From Acidobacteriota bacterium (GTDB lineage Bacteria > Acidobacteriota > Blastocatellia > RBC074): 64,000 nt of DNA. The notes under the pieces were generated by a model. The model was not told where the DNA came from and did not search any database. It saw only the letters and a list, made by a program, of their open reading frames with translations. Positions 17,038 to 26,985 of this stretch are shown piece after piece. Both the position numbers and the translations under genes were made by a program. The stretch's first letter is position 1. The number at the start of each line of letters is the position of its first letter. The stretch is taken from the NCBI GenBank assembly GCA_018269055.1, contig JAFDVI010000028.1:1-64000 (forward strand), read 5' to 3'.

Positions 17038-18390
17038 ATGAATATAACTATGGACTCAAACATTTATGACGTGATCGTAATGGGCGGCGGGCCTGCGGGC
17101 AGCACGGTTGCCAGCATCCTCGCTCGCGAAGGCCGCAAGGTCGTTCTCTTTGAAAAAGAACAATTTCCTCGCCATCACATTGGCGAATCGTTGATGACCG
17201 ACACCTTCTGGACGTTTCAGCGAATGGGGTTGCTCGACAAGCTGAAAGCCAGTCCCTTCACGCGCAAATACAGCGTGGCGTTTGCCAATCCGCAGGGCAA
17301 AGAATCGCGCCCATTTTACTTTTTCGAAGCCAACCACCACGAAAGCGCTGTGACGTGGCAGGTGACGCGCGCCCAATTCGATTTGATGTTGATCGAACAC
17401 GCGGCAGAACAGGGCGCGACGGTTCATCAAAAAACGCAGGTCAAACAAGTCTTATTTGACGGCGACAAGGCGGTCGGCGTCGAAGCCCTGCTGCCGGACG
17501 GGTCGCTGCAAACCTTCCACGCGAAAGTCGTCATTGACGCCACAGGCCAATCGGCGATGCTGTCGAATAAATTCCGTTGGCGACAGCGAGACCCGAAGCT
17601 CAAAAAAGCAGTTCTGTATTCTTACTTCAAAGGCGCGCACCGCGAACCGGATTTGAATGGCGGCGCGACGTTGGTGCTGCGCACACAGCCGGGCAGCAAC
17701 GGCTGGTTCTGGTACATCCCGTTGGAAAACGACATCACCAGCGTTGGCATCGTGGCCGACCCGGAATATCTGGTAAAAGGGCGCGGCCAGGATTTGGCCA
17801 AAATCTTCAACGAAGAAGTTGAAAAGTGTGAACCGTGCCGTCGTCGCGTTGAAGGCGCGGAACGCGTGGACAAGATTTATTCGATTCTGGATTACTCGTA
17901 CCGTTCAAAACAGAATTCCGGCAACGGCTTCATATTGATTGGCGATGCGTACGGCTTCCTTGATCCGATTTATTCATCGGGCGTTTTGCTGGCGCTGAAA
18001 ATGGCTGAACTGGCCGCCGACGCGATTCACGATGCGTTCAAGCACGACGATTTTTCCGCCGCACGATTGGGGCAGTTTCAGCCCAAGCTGGATCAAGGCA
18101 TCGAATCCATGCGCAAGCTGGTCTATGCGTTTTACAACGAAGGCTTCAGCTTTTCGCAGTTTCTGCGGAAATATCCTGAACAGCGCGTCAATGTGATCAG
18201 CCTGTTGATCGGCGATGTGTTCCGCGAAGGCGTGGATGATGTGTACGGCCCGATGTCGGATTTTGCCGCGATCCCGCCGCCATTATGGGAACAGATTGCC
18301 CGCACCGACCTCAATGGCGAATCGCTGTTGATGACAGAACAAACCATGTCTGCCCAGTACAAGTATTACGACGATCTGGCCAAGGCGTAA
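17038..18390 (+). CDS. Flavin-dependent-halogenase-like FAD oxidoreductase
   Basis: 450 residues. The N-terminal FAD dinucleotide site is GGGPAGS (16-22), followed by RHHIGESL. The tryptophan/phenol halogenase signature WxWxIP is present as W223-F-W-Y-I-P228. Lys77 (FTRKYSVAF) sits where phenol- and pyrrole-type halogenases have the lysine that carries the chloramine. A third FAD block GDAYGFLDPIYSSGV lies near 300. Family members use FADH2, oxygen and halide to halogenate aromatics, often on a carrier or CoA ester. The neighbouring ligase-like enzyme fits such a substrate. A geranylgeranyl-reductase-like hydroxylase or dehydrogenase without halogenation remains possible. Confidence 0.78.
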   Translation: MNITMDSNIYDVIVMGGGPAGSTVASILAREGRKVVLFEKEQFPRHHIGESLMTDTFWTFQRMGLLDKLKASPFTRKYSVAFANPQGKESRPFYFFEANHHESAVTWQVTRAQFDLMLIEHAAEQGATVHQKTQVKQVLFDGDKAVGVEALLPDGSLQTFHAKVVIDATGQSAMLSNKFRWRQRDPKLKKAVLYSYFKGAHREPDLNGGATLVLRTQPGSNGWFWYIPLENDITSVGIVADPEYLVKGRGQDLAKIFNEEVEKCEPCRRRVEGAERVDKIYSILDYSYRSKQNSGNGFILIGDAYGFLDPIYSSGVLLALKMAELAADAIHDAFKHDDFSAARLGQFQPKLDQGIESMRKLVYAFYNEGFSFSQFLRKYPEQRVNVISLLIGDVFREGVDDVYGPMSDFAAIPPPLWEQIARTDLNGESLLMTEQTMSAQYKYYDDLAKA

Positions 18391-18429
18391 ACGAAAACAG
18401 AACAAGCTGACACAGTCCATAAATCACCC

Positions 18430-19680
18430 ATGCCCAGTTTCAAGCTGCTGATTGCCCAAATCGCCGTGATATTGGTTGTTGCGCGGCTGACGGGGTGGTT
18501 GTTTGGCAAGCTTCATCAACCCCGCGTGATTGGCGAAATGGTCGCGGGGATTTTGCTTGGCCCTTCGTTGCTCGGCTGGACGGCTCCGTCCGTATTCAAT
18601 GCTTTGTTTCCACCCGACAAGCTGGGAGCGTTGAATTTGCTGAGCCAGATTGGATTGTTGTTGTTTATGTTTCTGGTTGGGTTGGAACTGGACTGGAAAC
18701 AGTTGCGGGAATTGGGGCGCGCCGCAATCATCACCAGCCAGGTCAGCATCCTCGCGCCGTTTCTGCTTGGGTTTTTGCTTGCCGCATACTTGTACCCAAA
18801 AGTTTCCGATCCAAGGGTCAGCTTTACGGGCTTTGCGCTGTTTATGAGCATTGCCATGAGCATCACGGCCTTTCCGGTGTTGGCGCGAATTTTAACGGAG
18901 CGGAATCTGCTGCGCAGCAAAGTCGGAGTCCTGGCTGTCACCTGCGCCGCCGTGAATGACGTCACGGCCTGGTGCGCTCTGGCATGTCTTGTGTTGATCG
19001 TTCGCGCTACCGCTTCGCCTGTGTCTCTCTGGGTGACTCTGGTCGGGTTGGGAGCGTTGCTGCTGGCGATGCTCTTTGTTGTCAAACCGGCTCTGCAACG
19101 ATTGGTGGCGCAGCATGAAAAACGCGGCTATCTGACGCATGACCATCTGGCGCTGATTCTGTTGCTGACACTGGCCAGCGGTTGGGTGACGGAATCTCTG
19201 GGATTGCACGCTCTGTTCGGAGGGTTTCTGACGGGCGTTGTCATGCCCATGAATCATAGTTTTGTGCAGGAAATCTGGCAGCGGCTGGAATCGCTGACGA
19301 TGGTTATGTTGCTGCCGCTGTATTTCGCCTTCACCGGCTTGCGCTCCAGCTTTCTGCTGATTTCCGGCGCAGGAATGTGGGTTTATTGTGCGCTGATTAT
19401 CGCTGTGGCAGTGATTGGGAAGTTTGGCGGTTCACTATTGGCGGCGAAATTCGGCGGGTTGCCGTGGCGCGAAGCCGCCGCGGTCGGCGTATTGATGAAC
19501 ACGCGCGGACTGGTCGAACTTATCATTCTAAACGTCGGCCTTGATCTGGGCGTTCTTTCTCCCGCGTTGTTTTCGGCGATGGTGTTGATGGCTTTGGTAA
19601 CCACGTTTATGACTTCGCCCTTGTTGCGTTGGATTTACCCTGATTGGCTGGCGAAGCCCGAAACAATCGGCCCGCGCTGA
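18430..19680 (+). CDS. CPA2-family cation:proton antiporter
   Basis: 416 residues with about 12 membrane helices. It begins with the helix LLIAQIAVILVVARLTGWLF and the KLHQPRVIGEMVAGILLGPS motif typical of KefB/NapA-type antiporters. A mid-protein AAVNDVTAWCALA block holds the Asn-Asp pair of electrogenic family members. No C-terminal TrkA-N domain is present, so it is the short form. It exchanges Na+ or K+ for H+ across the inner membrane. It closes the 14.2-19.7 kb cluster and is followed by a terminator; a role in exporting a product is possible but less likely than pH or ion balance. Confidence 0.85.
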   Translation: MPSFKLLIAQIAVILVVARLTGWLFGKLHQPRVIGEMVAGILLGPSLLGWTAPSVFNALFPPDKLGALNLLSQIGLLLFMFLVGLELDWKQLRELGRAAIITSQVSILAPFLLGFLLAAYLYPKVSDPRVSFTGFALFMSIAMSITAFPVLARILTERNLLRSKVGVLAVTCAAVNDVTAWCALACLVLIVRATASPVSLWVTLVGLGALLLAMLFVVKPALQRLVAQHEKRGYLTHDHLALILLLTLASGWVTESLGLHALFGGFLTGVVMPMNHSFVQEIWQRLESLTMVMLLPLYFAFTGLRSSFLLISGAGMWVYCALIIAVAVIGKFGGSLLAAKFGGLPWREAAAVGVLMNTRGLVELIILNVGLDLGVLSPALFSAMVLMALVTTFMTSPLLRWIYPDWLAKPETIGPR

Positions 19681-19727
19681 TCGGGCAATTGTCTGAACTT
19701 TTCGCTTTTCGTCGTCGTTGGCATAGA

Positions 19728-19753
19728 CTTCCCGCACCGGGAAGCTTTTATTA
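19728..19753 (+). terminator. Rho-independent terminator of the 14-19.7 kb cluster
   Basis: A perfect 7-base GC-rich stem (CTTCCCG, loop CAC, CGGGAAG) is followed directly by CTTTTATT. It lies 48 bases after the antiporter stop and before the TonB receptor gene. Confidence 0.7.
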
Positions 19754-19839
19754 CATCAAACAGTTTGCAACCTCATTGTTATCGTCCGCGCTGGTGCGTT
19801 TTTCAGATTCTTGAAGCCGCACTTTGGCGAATCGAAATT

Positions 19840-22800
19840 ATGTTGAAATCATTTTGGATTCTTGGATTTCTGCTGCTTTTTTCTGCAACCGCTGCCGCGC
19901 AAACGACCAGCGCGATTACGGGCACGGTCAAAGATCAGGCTGGCGCCGTCATTGCCGGCGCAAAGGTCACCGCGCGTAGTTTGGAAACCAACTTAACGCG
20001 CTCAACCGTTACAGATCACGAAGGTCGTTACACTTTTGCCGAATTGCGCGTTGGTCAATACGAAATTCGCGCCGAACAAAACCAGTTCCGGCCAAACGCC
20101 AAACAGCTCAACCTGACTATTGGCGAAACCGTGGTGGTGGAGTTGGCATTGGAAGTTGCCGTCAACGAAACGGTGAACGTGGTGGATTCCGCGCCGCTGG
20201 TGAACACGCAAACATCGGAGCTGAGTTATCTGGTCGGTGAAAAATCCATACGGGAATTGCCGCTCAATGGACGCAACTACACCGATCTGGCGCTGCTGCA
20301 ACCGGGAGTGGCGGCGTTTCCGTTGCGGGATGGCGGGTCTGTGGTTGCGCACGGCCTGGCGATGACCATCAATGGACAGGATTTGCGCGCGAACGTGTTT
20401 TTGCTCGACGGTACGCTGCTCAATGATTTCACCAATGGCCCGGCGGGCAGCGCGGCTTCGACGGCGCTGGGCGCTGAAACCATTCGCGAATTTCGCGTCG
20501 AATCCAACGCCTATTCCGCCGAATTCGGGCGCAACTTCGGCGGGCAAATCAACGCCATCAGCAAATCGGGCACGAACGCCTTTCGCGGTTCCCTGTATTA
20601 CCTGCACCGCAACGACAATCTGGATGCGCGAAACTTTTTCGACCGCGAACCGATTGGCAAACCCGAATTCAAACGGAACCAATTTGGCGCAACCATCGGC
20701 GGCCCGATTCACGAAGACAAAACCTTTTTCTTTATCGGTTATGAAGGATTGATTCAGCGGTTGGGGCGCACGATCAACACCGTCGTGCCCGACGCCAACG
20801 CCCGCAACGGCGTTTTGCCCAGTGGAACCATTACGGTGAATCCGGCGGTCAAACCCTATCTGGATTTGTATCCGCTGCCGAACGGCCCCGCCATAGGCGA
20901 CGGACTGGCGAATTACTTTTTCGGCTTTAAGGAAACGCTTGACCAAAGCTACGTGCAAGGCCGCCTGGATCACAGCTTCAACGGCCGTCATCAGCTTTTC
21001 GCTCGCTATTCGTTTGACGACGCGGATCAAAATCTGGCGACGGACTTTCCGCAATTTCCGCGCGAACCGCTTTCCCGCAACCAGTTTGCGACGCTGGAAC
21101 ATACCTGGCTGATTTCACCTTCGACGGTCAACACGTTCCGGTTTGGGTACAGCCGTACGCGCGTCGGCCAGAATGTCCAAGCGAATCTGGCGGCGCCATT
21201 GCCACCGTTTGTACCCGGGCGCGCGCTGGTTGGAGATATTGACGTCGGCGGCATTCCCCGTCTGGGGCCGCAAAGCTCCGCCAATTTACGGCTGGCGCAG
21301 GACGTGTATAGCTTCGCGCAAAATATCGTTCATACGCGAGGCAGCCATCTGATCAAAGGTGGCATGATCGTCGAACGCTTCAACGACAACATGGTCAATC
21401 CGACGTTTTCGCTGGGGATTTATACGTTTGCGGATTTGCGCAACTTCCTGCTCGGCACACCGCGTCAGTTCGTTGGCTTAACGCCCGAAGCGCAGTTTGA
21501 TCGCCAATGGAACTTCACCTACGCGGGGTTTTACGCGCAGGATACGTTCAACGCGAAGCCGAAACTGACGCTGAATTATGGCTTGCGGTATGAATTTACG
21601 ACCTTGCCGGTGGATAACCGCGACATTTCCCTGCAAAGTTTGAGTGATGCGCGAGTGACGCCTGGGCCGCTGTTCCGCAACCCGACGCGCGGAAACGTTT
21701 CGCCCCGCGCAGGATTTGCCTGGGATGCATTTGGCGACGGGAAAACTTCGATTCGCGGTGGAGCAGGCATCTATTTCAACACGCTGAACCAGCAACATTT
21801 GATCGTGACGGTGACGAATTTGCCCGCTACACCGCGCGCGGTGATTGCCAACCCGACATTTCCCAATCCACCGTTTGCGCGAGGCGTGGCAAACGCCATT
21901 CGGCCAATCGAATACAACCTCAAAAATCCGTACTCGGTTGTGTACAACCTGAACATTCAACGGCTGCTGCCGCTCGACACGGTGGTGACGATTGGATATG
22001 CAGGCGCGCGGGGCGTGCATTTGCTGCGCAACACGGACGCCAACACGTCCGTGCCGACGCGGTTGGCGGACGGAACATATTTTTTCCCGAACAACGCGCC
22101 TCGCTTCAATCCGAATTTCGGCGTCATTGAGTTGAAAAAGAGCGACGGCGATTCGTCATACAACGCATTAGTGTTTGAAGTGCGCAAACGATTTTCGCGC
22201 AGCTTCGATTTTCAATCCTCCTACACTTTTGCGCGGACGATTGATAACACGCAAGCGTCGGTATTCTTTTCCGATGCAACCAACGCCACGGTTTCCGCGC
22301 TGCCCGAACCGCCGGGTTTGGATTACAACCGAGGCCTGGCGGATTTTCACATCAAACACAATTGGGTGTTCAACTTCACTTGGGAACTGCCTTTTGCCAA
22401 AGGGTTGAAAGAAGTTGCAGGCAAAGTACTGGACGGATGGAATCTGATCGGCATCGGCCAGGTGCGCAGCGGATTGCCGCTGACGGTGTTTGTCGCGGGC
22501 AACCGTTCACAATCGAAATGGGCGCCATCGGCTGGACCAGGATTGGGGCCGGATCGTCCCAGCTTTGCGTCGGGCTACACTTTTCAAAGTGCCGTCACAG
22601 GCAATCCGGATGCGTACTTCGATCCCAAAGCATTCTTGTTGCAACCGTCCGGAACGCTCGGCACGTTGGGCAGAAACACATTCGAGGGGCCCAATCTGCG
22701 CACTTTCGATCTGGCCCTGACGAAAAATACTTCCTGGGCAAAGCTGGGCGAACGAACACGAATTCAATTCCGCGTGGAATCCTTCAACCTGTTCAATCGC

Positions 22801-22974
22801 GCGAATTTCGGCACGCCGAATTTGCAGGTGTACGCCGGAACGCCCGAAGCGCTGAATACGCCGCCCGCGTCGTTGACCCCGACGCAACCCGCTTCGATTG
22901 CAAGTTTTGGAAAAATCCGCTCGACCGTAACTTCAGCCCGTCAGATTCAGTTGGGGATGAGAGTTACGTTTTGA
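19840..22974 (+). CDS. Oar-like TonB-dependent receptor with carboxypeptidase-regulatory-like domain
   Basis: 1044 residues from the ATG at 19840, which gives a clean signal peptide ([10 protein letters not shown]); the longer frame from 19765 has no such feature. Residues about 22-105 form a CarboxypepD_reg-like Ig fold ([19 protein letters not shown]). A plug domain follows, with the [18 protein letters not shown] and [20 protein letters not shown] blocks typical of acidobacterial Oar-like receptors. The rest is an outer-membrane beta barrel ending in a Phe (MRVTF), a BAM recognition signature. These proteins import or bind large substrates such as peptides or glycans. The next gene encodes a large secreted peptidase, so oligopeptide use is a reasonable guess. 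Confidence 0.88.
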   Translation: MLKSFWILGFLLLFSATAAAQTTSAITGTVKDQAGAVIAGAKVTARSLETNLTRSTVTDHEGRYTFAELRVGQYEIRAEQNQFRPNAKQLNLTIGETVVVELALEVAVNETVNVVDSAPLVNTQTSELSYLVGEKSIRELPLNGRNYTDLALLQPGVAAFPLRDGGSVVAHGLAMTINGQDLRANVFLLDGTLLNDFTNGPAGSAASTALGAETIREFRVESNAYSAEFGRNFGGQINAISKSGTNAFRGSLYYLHRNDNLDARNFFDREPIGKPEFKRNQFGATIGGPIHEDKTFFFIGYEGLIQRLGRTINTVVPDANARNGVLPSGTITVNPAVKPYLDLYPLPNGPAIGDGLANYFFGFKETLDQSYVQGRLDHSFNGRHQLFARYSFDDADQNLATDFPQFPREPLSRNQFATLEHTWLISPSTVNTFRFGYSRTRVGQNVQANLAAPLPPFVPGRALVGDIDVGGIPRLGPQSSANLRLAQDVYSFAQNIVHTRGSHLIKGGMIVERFNDNMVNPTFSLGIYTFADLRNFLLGTPRQFVGLTPEAQFDRQWNFTYAGFYAQDTFNAKPKLTLNYGLRYEFTTLPVDNRDISLQSLSDARVTPGPLFRNPTRGNVSPRAGFAWDAFGDGKTSIRGGAGIYFNTLNQQHLIVTVTNLPATPRAVIANPTFPNPPFARGVANAIRPIEYNLKNPYSVVYNLNIQRLLPLDTVVTIGYAGARGVHLLRNTDANTSVPTRLADGTYFFPNNAPRFNPNFGVIELKKSDGDSSYNALVFEVRKRFSRSFDFQSSYTFARTIDNTQASVFFSDATNATVSALPEPPGLDYNRGLADFHIKHNWVFNFTWELPFAKGLKEVAGKVLDGWNLIGIGQVRSGLPLTVFVAGNRSQSKWAPSAGPGLGPDRPSFASGYTFQSAVTGNPDAYFDPKAFLLQPSGTLGTLGRNTFEGPNLRTFDLALTKNTSWAKLGERTRIQFRVESFNLFNRANFGTPNLQVYAGTPEALNTPPASLTPTQPASIASFGKIRSTVTSARQIQLGMRVTF

Positions 22975-23046
22975 GTAACCGTAAACTGGTAGAGACAGAT
23001 AAAAATTGAGTTCGACATCTCTCCAAGCAAAATCAGGAGGCCACTT

Positions 23047-26007
23047 ATGACAAAAAAGCATTTCGCCGTATGTGTAATTTTGCTGTTGGCGCTGGCAGCC
23101 GCATCCCCGCTGCCGTTCAAAACATCCGGGCAAGCCGCTGCGCCAGCGGCGCAACCCGCCAAAGCTCCGCGACCGATTGAGCTGGCGGACAGTCTGGCGT
23201 GGAAACGCATTGCGTCGCCGACGGTTTCCAGCGATGGCCAATGGTTCGCGCATAAGTTGACGCCGAACGAAGGCGACAGCGAAGTCGTGTTGCGCCGGTT
23301 GAGCGATGGCAAAGAATGGCGTTTCCCCGTCGGTGAATCGCAAGGCTTTGGCGGCGGGCCGGGCTTTTTGGGCGGCGCTTCGGCAGATGTAGCGTTTTCG
23401 GATGATGCGAAATGGTTTGCCTTCACCATCTCGCCGACTTTCAAAGAAGGCAAACGGCTCAAGAAAGAACGCAAGCCGCTGCAAAACAAAGTCGCCATCG
23501 TCAATCTGGCCACGGAAAAGAAAATCGAGTTTGAAAAGATTCGCCGCTTCAGCTTTTCGGGCGAAAATGCCGGTTGGGTTGCGCTGCATCGGTACGGAGC
23601 CGATGCGCCGCCAGCCGGGCCTGTTGCCGCTGCGCCCAGCGGTGGAAGCAGCGCGACGGCGCCGGAACGCGCGACAGGATCGGATTTGCTTTTGTATGAA
23701 CTGGCCACTGGCAATGAATTGAACATCGGCAACGTTGCCGATTTCGCCTTCACCAAAAAAGGCGATTGGCTGGCGTGGACGATTGATGCCAACGAAAAAA
23801 TGGGAAATGGGTTGCAGGCGCGCAATATGGCCACGGGCGCGGTGCTGCCGCTCGACAGCGACAAAGCCAGCTACCGCGGTTTGAACTGGACGGAAAAAGG
23901 TGAAGCGCTGGCCGCCGTCAAAGGCGTCGAGGACAAAGGATTTGAAGACAAGCTGTACAGCGTTGTTGCGGTGAATGGCTTCGCCAACGGTTCGCCCCAG
24001 AAAACCATTTATGATCCGCGCCAGGACAAAGAATTTCCTGCGGGCTTGACCGTTAGCCCGAATCGAAGCCCAAGCTGGACGGAAGATTTCAGCGCCGTAC
24101 TGTTTGGCATTCACGAAGTCAAAAAGAAAAAAGGGGGCGATAAGCCTGAAGCGCCTGCTGGCGCTCCTGCCGCCGCAATGCGCCGCCCGCAGGACGATGA
24201 ACCGGAAAAACCAGACCTCGTGTTATGGCACTGGAAAGACGGGCGGTTGCAATCGCAGCAGCAAGTCGAAGAACCGCGCGACAAGAATTTCAGCTATCTG
24301 GCCACTTATCGAATCGCGGACAAAAAGTTCAATCGCTTGGCCGATGAAGAGCTTCGCAATGTGACCGCCGCGCCGAAACAGAAATTCGGCATCGGTTTCG
24401 ACAACCGAGAATATGAAACGATGGGCAGCCTGGATGGTCGTCGGTATCAGGACGTTTACGTTGTGGATTTGAAAACCGGCGCGCGCAAACTGGCCGTGAA
24501 AAAGAGCCGCTGGAATTACGGCCCTTCGCCCGATGGGACGCGGTTCCTGTATTTCGACGATGGAAATTTCTTCGTCTACGACATGGCTTCGGGGCAGGCG
24601 ACCAACATCACGCAAAAAATTCCTTCTGTGTTTTGGGATCAGGAAGACGATCACAACGTCGTTAAACCGCCGACCAGCGTCATTGGCTGGACGAAAGACG
24701 GCACTTCGGTGCTGCTTTCCGACGATTGGGACATTTGGAATGTTTCCGTCAATGGTCAGGCGACCAACCTGACGATGAACGGCAAGAAAGACAAAATGCG
24801 GTACCAGAACCGGTTCCGCATTGATCCGGAAGAAAAGGGAATTGATCTGGCTTCACCGATGTATGTTCGTGTGTATGGCGAATGGACGAAGAAAGCGGGC
24901 ATTGGCCGCATTGACGGCGGCAAACCCGGCGTGAAGATGTTGACGTGGGATGACGCGGCGTTCGGCGGATTGATGAAAGCCAAAAAAGCCGATGTCTGGC
25001 TATACACGCATGAATCGCAGTCCGAAGCGCCGAACTATCTGGTTGCGGATGCTTCACTTGGCAATGCAAAGAAAATCACCGATTCCAATCCGCAGCAGAA
25101 AGATTTCCTTTGGTCTTCGGGCGCGAAACTGATTGATTACACCTCGGCCAAAGGTGACAAGCTGCAAGGCGCGTTGTTCCTGCCCGCAAACTATCAACCG
25201 GGCAAGAGCTATCCGACGGTTGTGTACATTTACGAAAAACTTTCGCAGGGGCTGAACAACTATACCGTGCCGACCTACAACGGCTTCAATAAAACCACGT
25301 ACACCAGCAATGGTTACGCAGTGTTGATGCCGGACATTGTGTACAAGGTGAATGATCCCGGAATGTCCGCCGTTTGGTGCGTGGTACCCGCGCTGGAGGC
25401 CGCCATCAAAACCGGCATCGTGGACAAAGACCACGTCGGATTGCAGGGACATTCCTGGGGCGGGTATCAAACTTCGTTTTTGGTGACGCAAACGAACGCC
25501 TTTGCCGCGGCGGTAGCGGGCGCTCCGCTGACCGAAATGATCACAATGTACAACTCGATTTACTGGAATTCGGGCGGCGGCAACATGGCGATTTTTGAAA
25601 GCAGCCAGGGCCGTTTCAACGGCAGCCCGCTGGATATTCCCGAAGCGTACATGCGCAACTCGCCGATCACGCATGCCAAGAACGTCAAAACGCCGCTCGT
25701 GATTTTGCACAACGACAAAGACGGCGCGGTGGATTTCACGCAAGGCATTTTTTATTACAACACGCTGCGGCGGCTGCAAAAACCCGTGGTGATGTTGCAA
25801 TACAAAGGCGAAAATCACGGCCTTCGCGTTCCGGCCAACATGAAGGATTACACCGTGCGAATGCGCGAATTTTTTGACCATTACCTGATGGGCAAACCCG
25901 CGCCGAAATGGTGGACGGATGGCGTGCCATTATTGAAGCTGAAGGATCATCTGGAAGAGCGCACGCCTGGCAAACCGCAACCGATTGATCCGCTGAACGA
26001 CAACTGA
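23047..26007 (+). CDS. Secreted S9-family prolyl-oligopeptidase-like peptidase
   Basis: 986 residues with a signal peptide and a strong AGGAGG ribosome site. A long N-terminal beta-propeller region (about 40-690), interrupted by Ala/Pro-rich loops, gates an alpha/beta hydrolase domain. The likely catalytic triad is Ser803 (GHSWGGY), Asp892 (HNDKDGAVDF) and His924 (GENHGL). S9 enzymes cut short peptides, often after Pro or from the N-terminus. The propeller is longer than in typical 700-residue members. It follows the Oar-like receptor by about 70 bases in the same direction. Confidence 0.88.
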   Translation: MTKKHFAVCVILLLALAAASPLPFKTSGQAAAPAAQPAKAPRPIELADSLAWKRIASPTVSSDGQWFAHKLTPNEGDSEVVLRRLSDGKEWRFPVGESQGFGGGPGFLGGASADVAFSDDAKWFAFTISPTFKEGKRLKKERKPLQNKVAIVNLATEKKIEFEKIRRFSFSGENAGWVALHRYGADAPPAGPVAAAPSGGSSATAPERATGSDLLLYELATGNELNIGNVADFAFTKKGDWLAWTIDANEKMGNGLQARNMATGAVLPLDSDKASYRGLNWTEKGEALAAVKGVEDKGFEDKLYSVVAVNGFANGSPQKTIYDPRQDKEFPAGLTVSPNRSPSWTEDFSAVLFGIHEVKKKKGGDKPEAPAGAPAAAMRRPQDDEPEKPDLVLWHWKDGRLQSQQQVEEPRDKNFSYLATYRIADKKFNRLADEELRNVTAAPKQKFGIGFDNREYETMGSLDGRRYQDVYVVDLKTGARKLAVKKSRWNYGPSPDGTRFLYFDDGNFFVYDMASGQATNITQKIPSVFWDQEDDHNVVKPPTSVIGWTKDGTSVLLSDDWDIWNVSVNGQATNLTMNGKKDKMRYQNRFRIDPEEKGIDLASPMYVRVYGEWTKKAGIGRIDGGKPGVKMLTWDDAAFGGLMKAKKADVWLYTHESQSEAPNYLVADASLGNAKKITDSNPQQKDFLWSSGAKLIDYTSAKGDKLQGALFLPANYQPGKSYPTVVYIYEKLSQGLNNYTVPTYNGFNKTTYTSNGYAVLMPDIVYKVNDPGMSAVWCVVPALEAAIKTGIVDKDHVGLQGHSWGGYQTSFLVTQTNAFAAAVAGAPLTEMITMYNSIYWNSGGGNMAIFESSQGRFNGSPLDIPEAYMRNSPITHAKNVKTPLVILHNDKDGAVDFTQGIFYYNTLRRLQKPVVMLQYKGENHGLRVPANMKDYTVRMREFFDHYLMGKPAPKWWTDGVPLLKLKDHLEERTPGKPQPIDPLNDN

Positions 26008-26090
26008 GAAAGAGGGAAGGAGGGATTGAGAGAAAGAGAGGCGTTCTTTCTACCCATCCCTCTTTCTCTCCGTCTCTCTTTCCCTCTTTC
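26008..26090. repeat. Purine/pyrimidine-skewed inverted repeat
   Basis: The left arm, 26008-26043, is almost purely purine (GAAAGAGGGAAGGAGGG...), and the right arm, 26055-26090, is almost purely pyrimidine and is its imperfect complement. The stem would be about 30 bases with few mismatches. It starts directly after the peptidase stop and ends before the Shine-Dalgarno of the next gene, so it may act as a terminator or mRNA stabiliser, or form an unusual DNA structure. Confidence 0.65.
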
Positions 26091-26109
26091 GTTGGAAAAA
26101 GGAGAGGGA

Positions 26110-26898
26110 ATGAAGCCAGCACTGATCGGAATTCCCTGGGATGAAATGTCTTCGTTTCTGCGTGGAGCGTCGGAAGCGCCGCCGCTGATTCGCGCGGCGT
26201 TGTTTTCATCGGCGTCGAATCCGTTCAGCGAAGCGGGCATTGCAGTAACTCGCGAAGCCGTTCACGACGCCGGTGACATTGAAGCGACAACCGGTGAAGC
26301 GATGATGCAACGAATCGAAGCGACAATTGCTGATCTGTTGGAAGATGGCTATAAGCCGATTTCGCTCGGCGGCGACCACGCGATAACTTTTCCAATTATT
26401 CACGCTTTTGCCAAAAAGTACCGGCGATTGAGCATTCTTCATTTCGATGCCCATCCTGATTTGTATGACGAATTCGAAGGCAATCGTTTTTCACATGCCT
26501 GCCCGTTTGCTCGAATTTTGGAAGCTGGATTGGTTGAACGATTGGTACAGGTTGGCATTCGATGTTTGACCGATCATCAGCGCCAGCAAATCGAACGCTT
26601 CGGCATCGAAGTCATCGAAATGCGTGATTATCGCGACGATTGGCCGATTGATTTCGACACGCCGGTATACATTTCCTTTGATGTGGATGGGCTTGATCCG
26701 GCGTTCGCTCCCGGAGTTTCGCACCGCGAACCCGGCGGGCTTTCTTCGCGGCAGGCGATCAACACAATTCTCAACCTGAACGCCGAAATCGTCGGCGCCG
26801 ACATCGTCGAATTCAACCCGCGAATGGATGTCGCCAAGTTGACTGAAACCGTTTGCGCCAAAATCGTCAAAGAAATTGCAGCGCAAATGCTGATGTAA
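26110..26898 (+). CDS. Arginase/agmatinase-family ureohydrolase
   Basis: 262 residues from the ATG at 26110 (GGAGAGGGA just upstream); the frame from 26026 would translate the repeat and is rejected. The binuclear manganese motifs are all present: GGDHAITFPI, HFDAHPDLYD and SFDVDGLDPAFAPGV. The enzyme hydrolyses a guanidino group to urea and an amine; agmatine, arginine, guanidinobutyrate or formiminoglutamate are options. At this length and with the HFDAHPD variant, agmatinase or formimidoylglutamase are the best guesses, but the substrate is not fixed by sequence. Confidence 0.88.
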   Translation: MKPALIGIPWDEMSSFLRGASEAPPLIRAALFSSASNPFSEAGIAVTREAVHDAGDIEATTGEAMMQRIEATIADLLEDGYKPISLGGDHAITFPIIHAFAKKYRRLSILHFDAHPDLYDEFEGNRFSHACPFARILEAGLVERLVQVGIRCLTDHQRQQIERFGIEVIEMRDYRDDWPIDFDTPVYISFDVDGLDPAFAPGVSHREPGGLSSRQAINTILNLNAEIVGADIVEFNPRMDVAKLTETVCAKIVKEIAAQMLM

Positions 26899-26906
26899 AA
26901 GTTCCG

Positions 26907-26975
26907 CCCACGAAGCCGCACCAAGCTTCACGAAGGTATGCGAAACTGCCTTGTTTCTTCGTGTGACTTCGTGGG
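26907..26975. repeat. Inverted CACGAAG heptamer repeat
   Basis: CCCACGAAGCCGCAC at 26907-26921 pairs imperfectly with GTGTGACTTCGTGGG at 26961-26975, and further CACGAAG / CTTCGTG copies lie in between. It lies between the ureohydrolase stop and the next start. It resembles the short heptamer repeats at 8.8 kb in style, but not in sequence. Confidence 0.5.
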
Positions 26976-26985
26976 AGAAAAAGTT

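Noticed and set aside
20002-21102. 366-codon minus-strand frame
   Set aside because: Antisense of the TonB receptor; no motif or start signal.
22933-24114. 393-codon minus-strand frame
   Set aside because: Antisense of the S9 peptidase, whose propeller and catalytic residues are clear.
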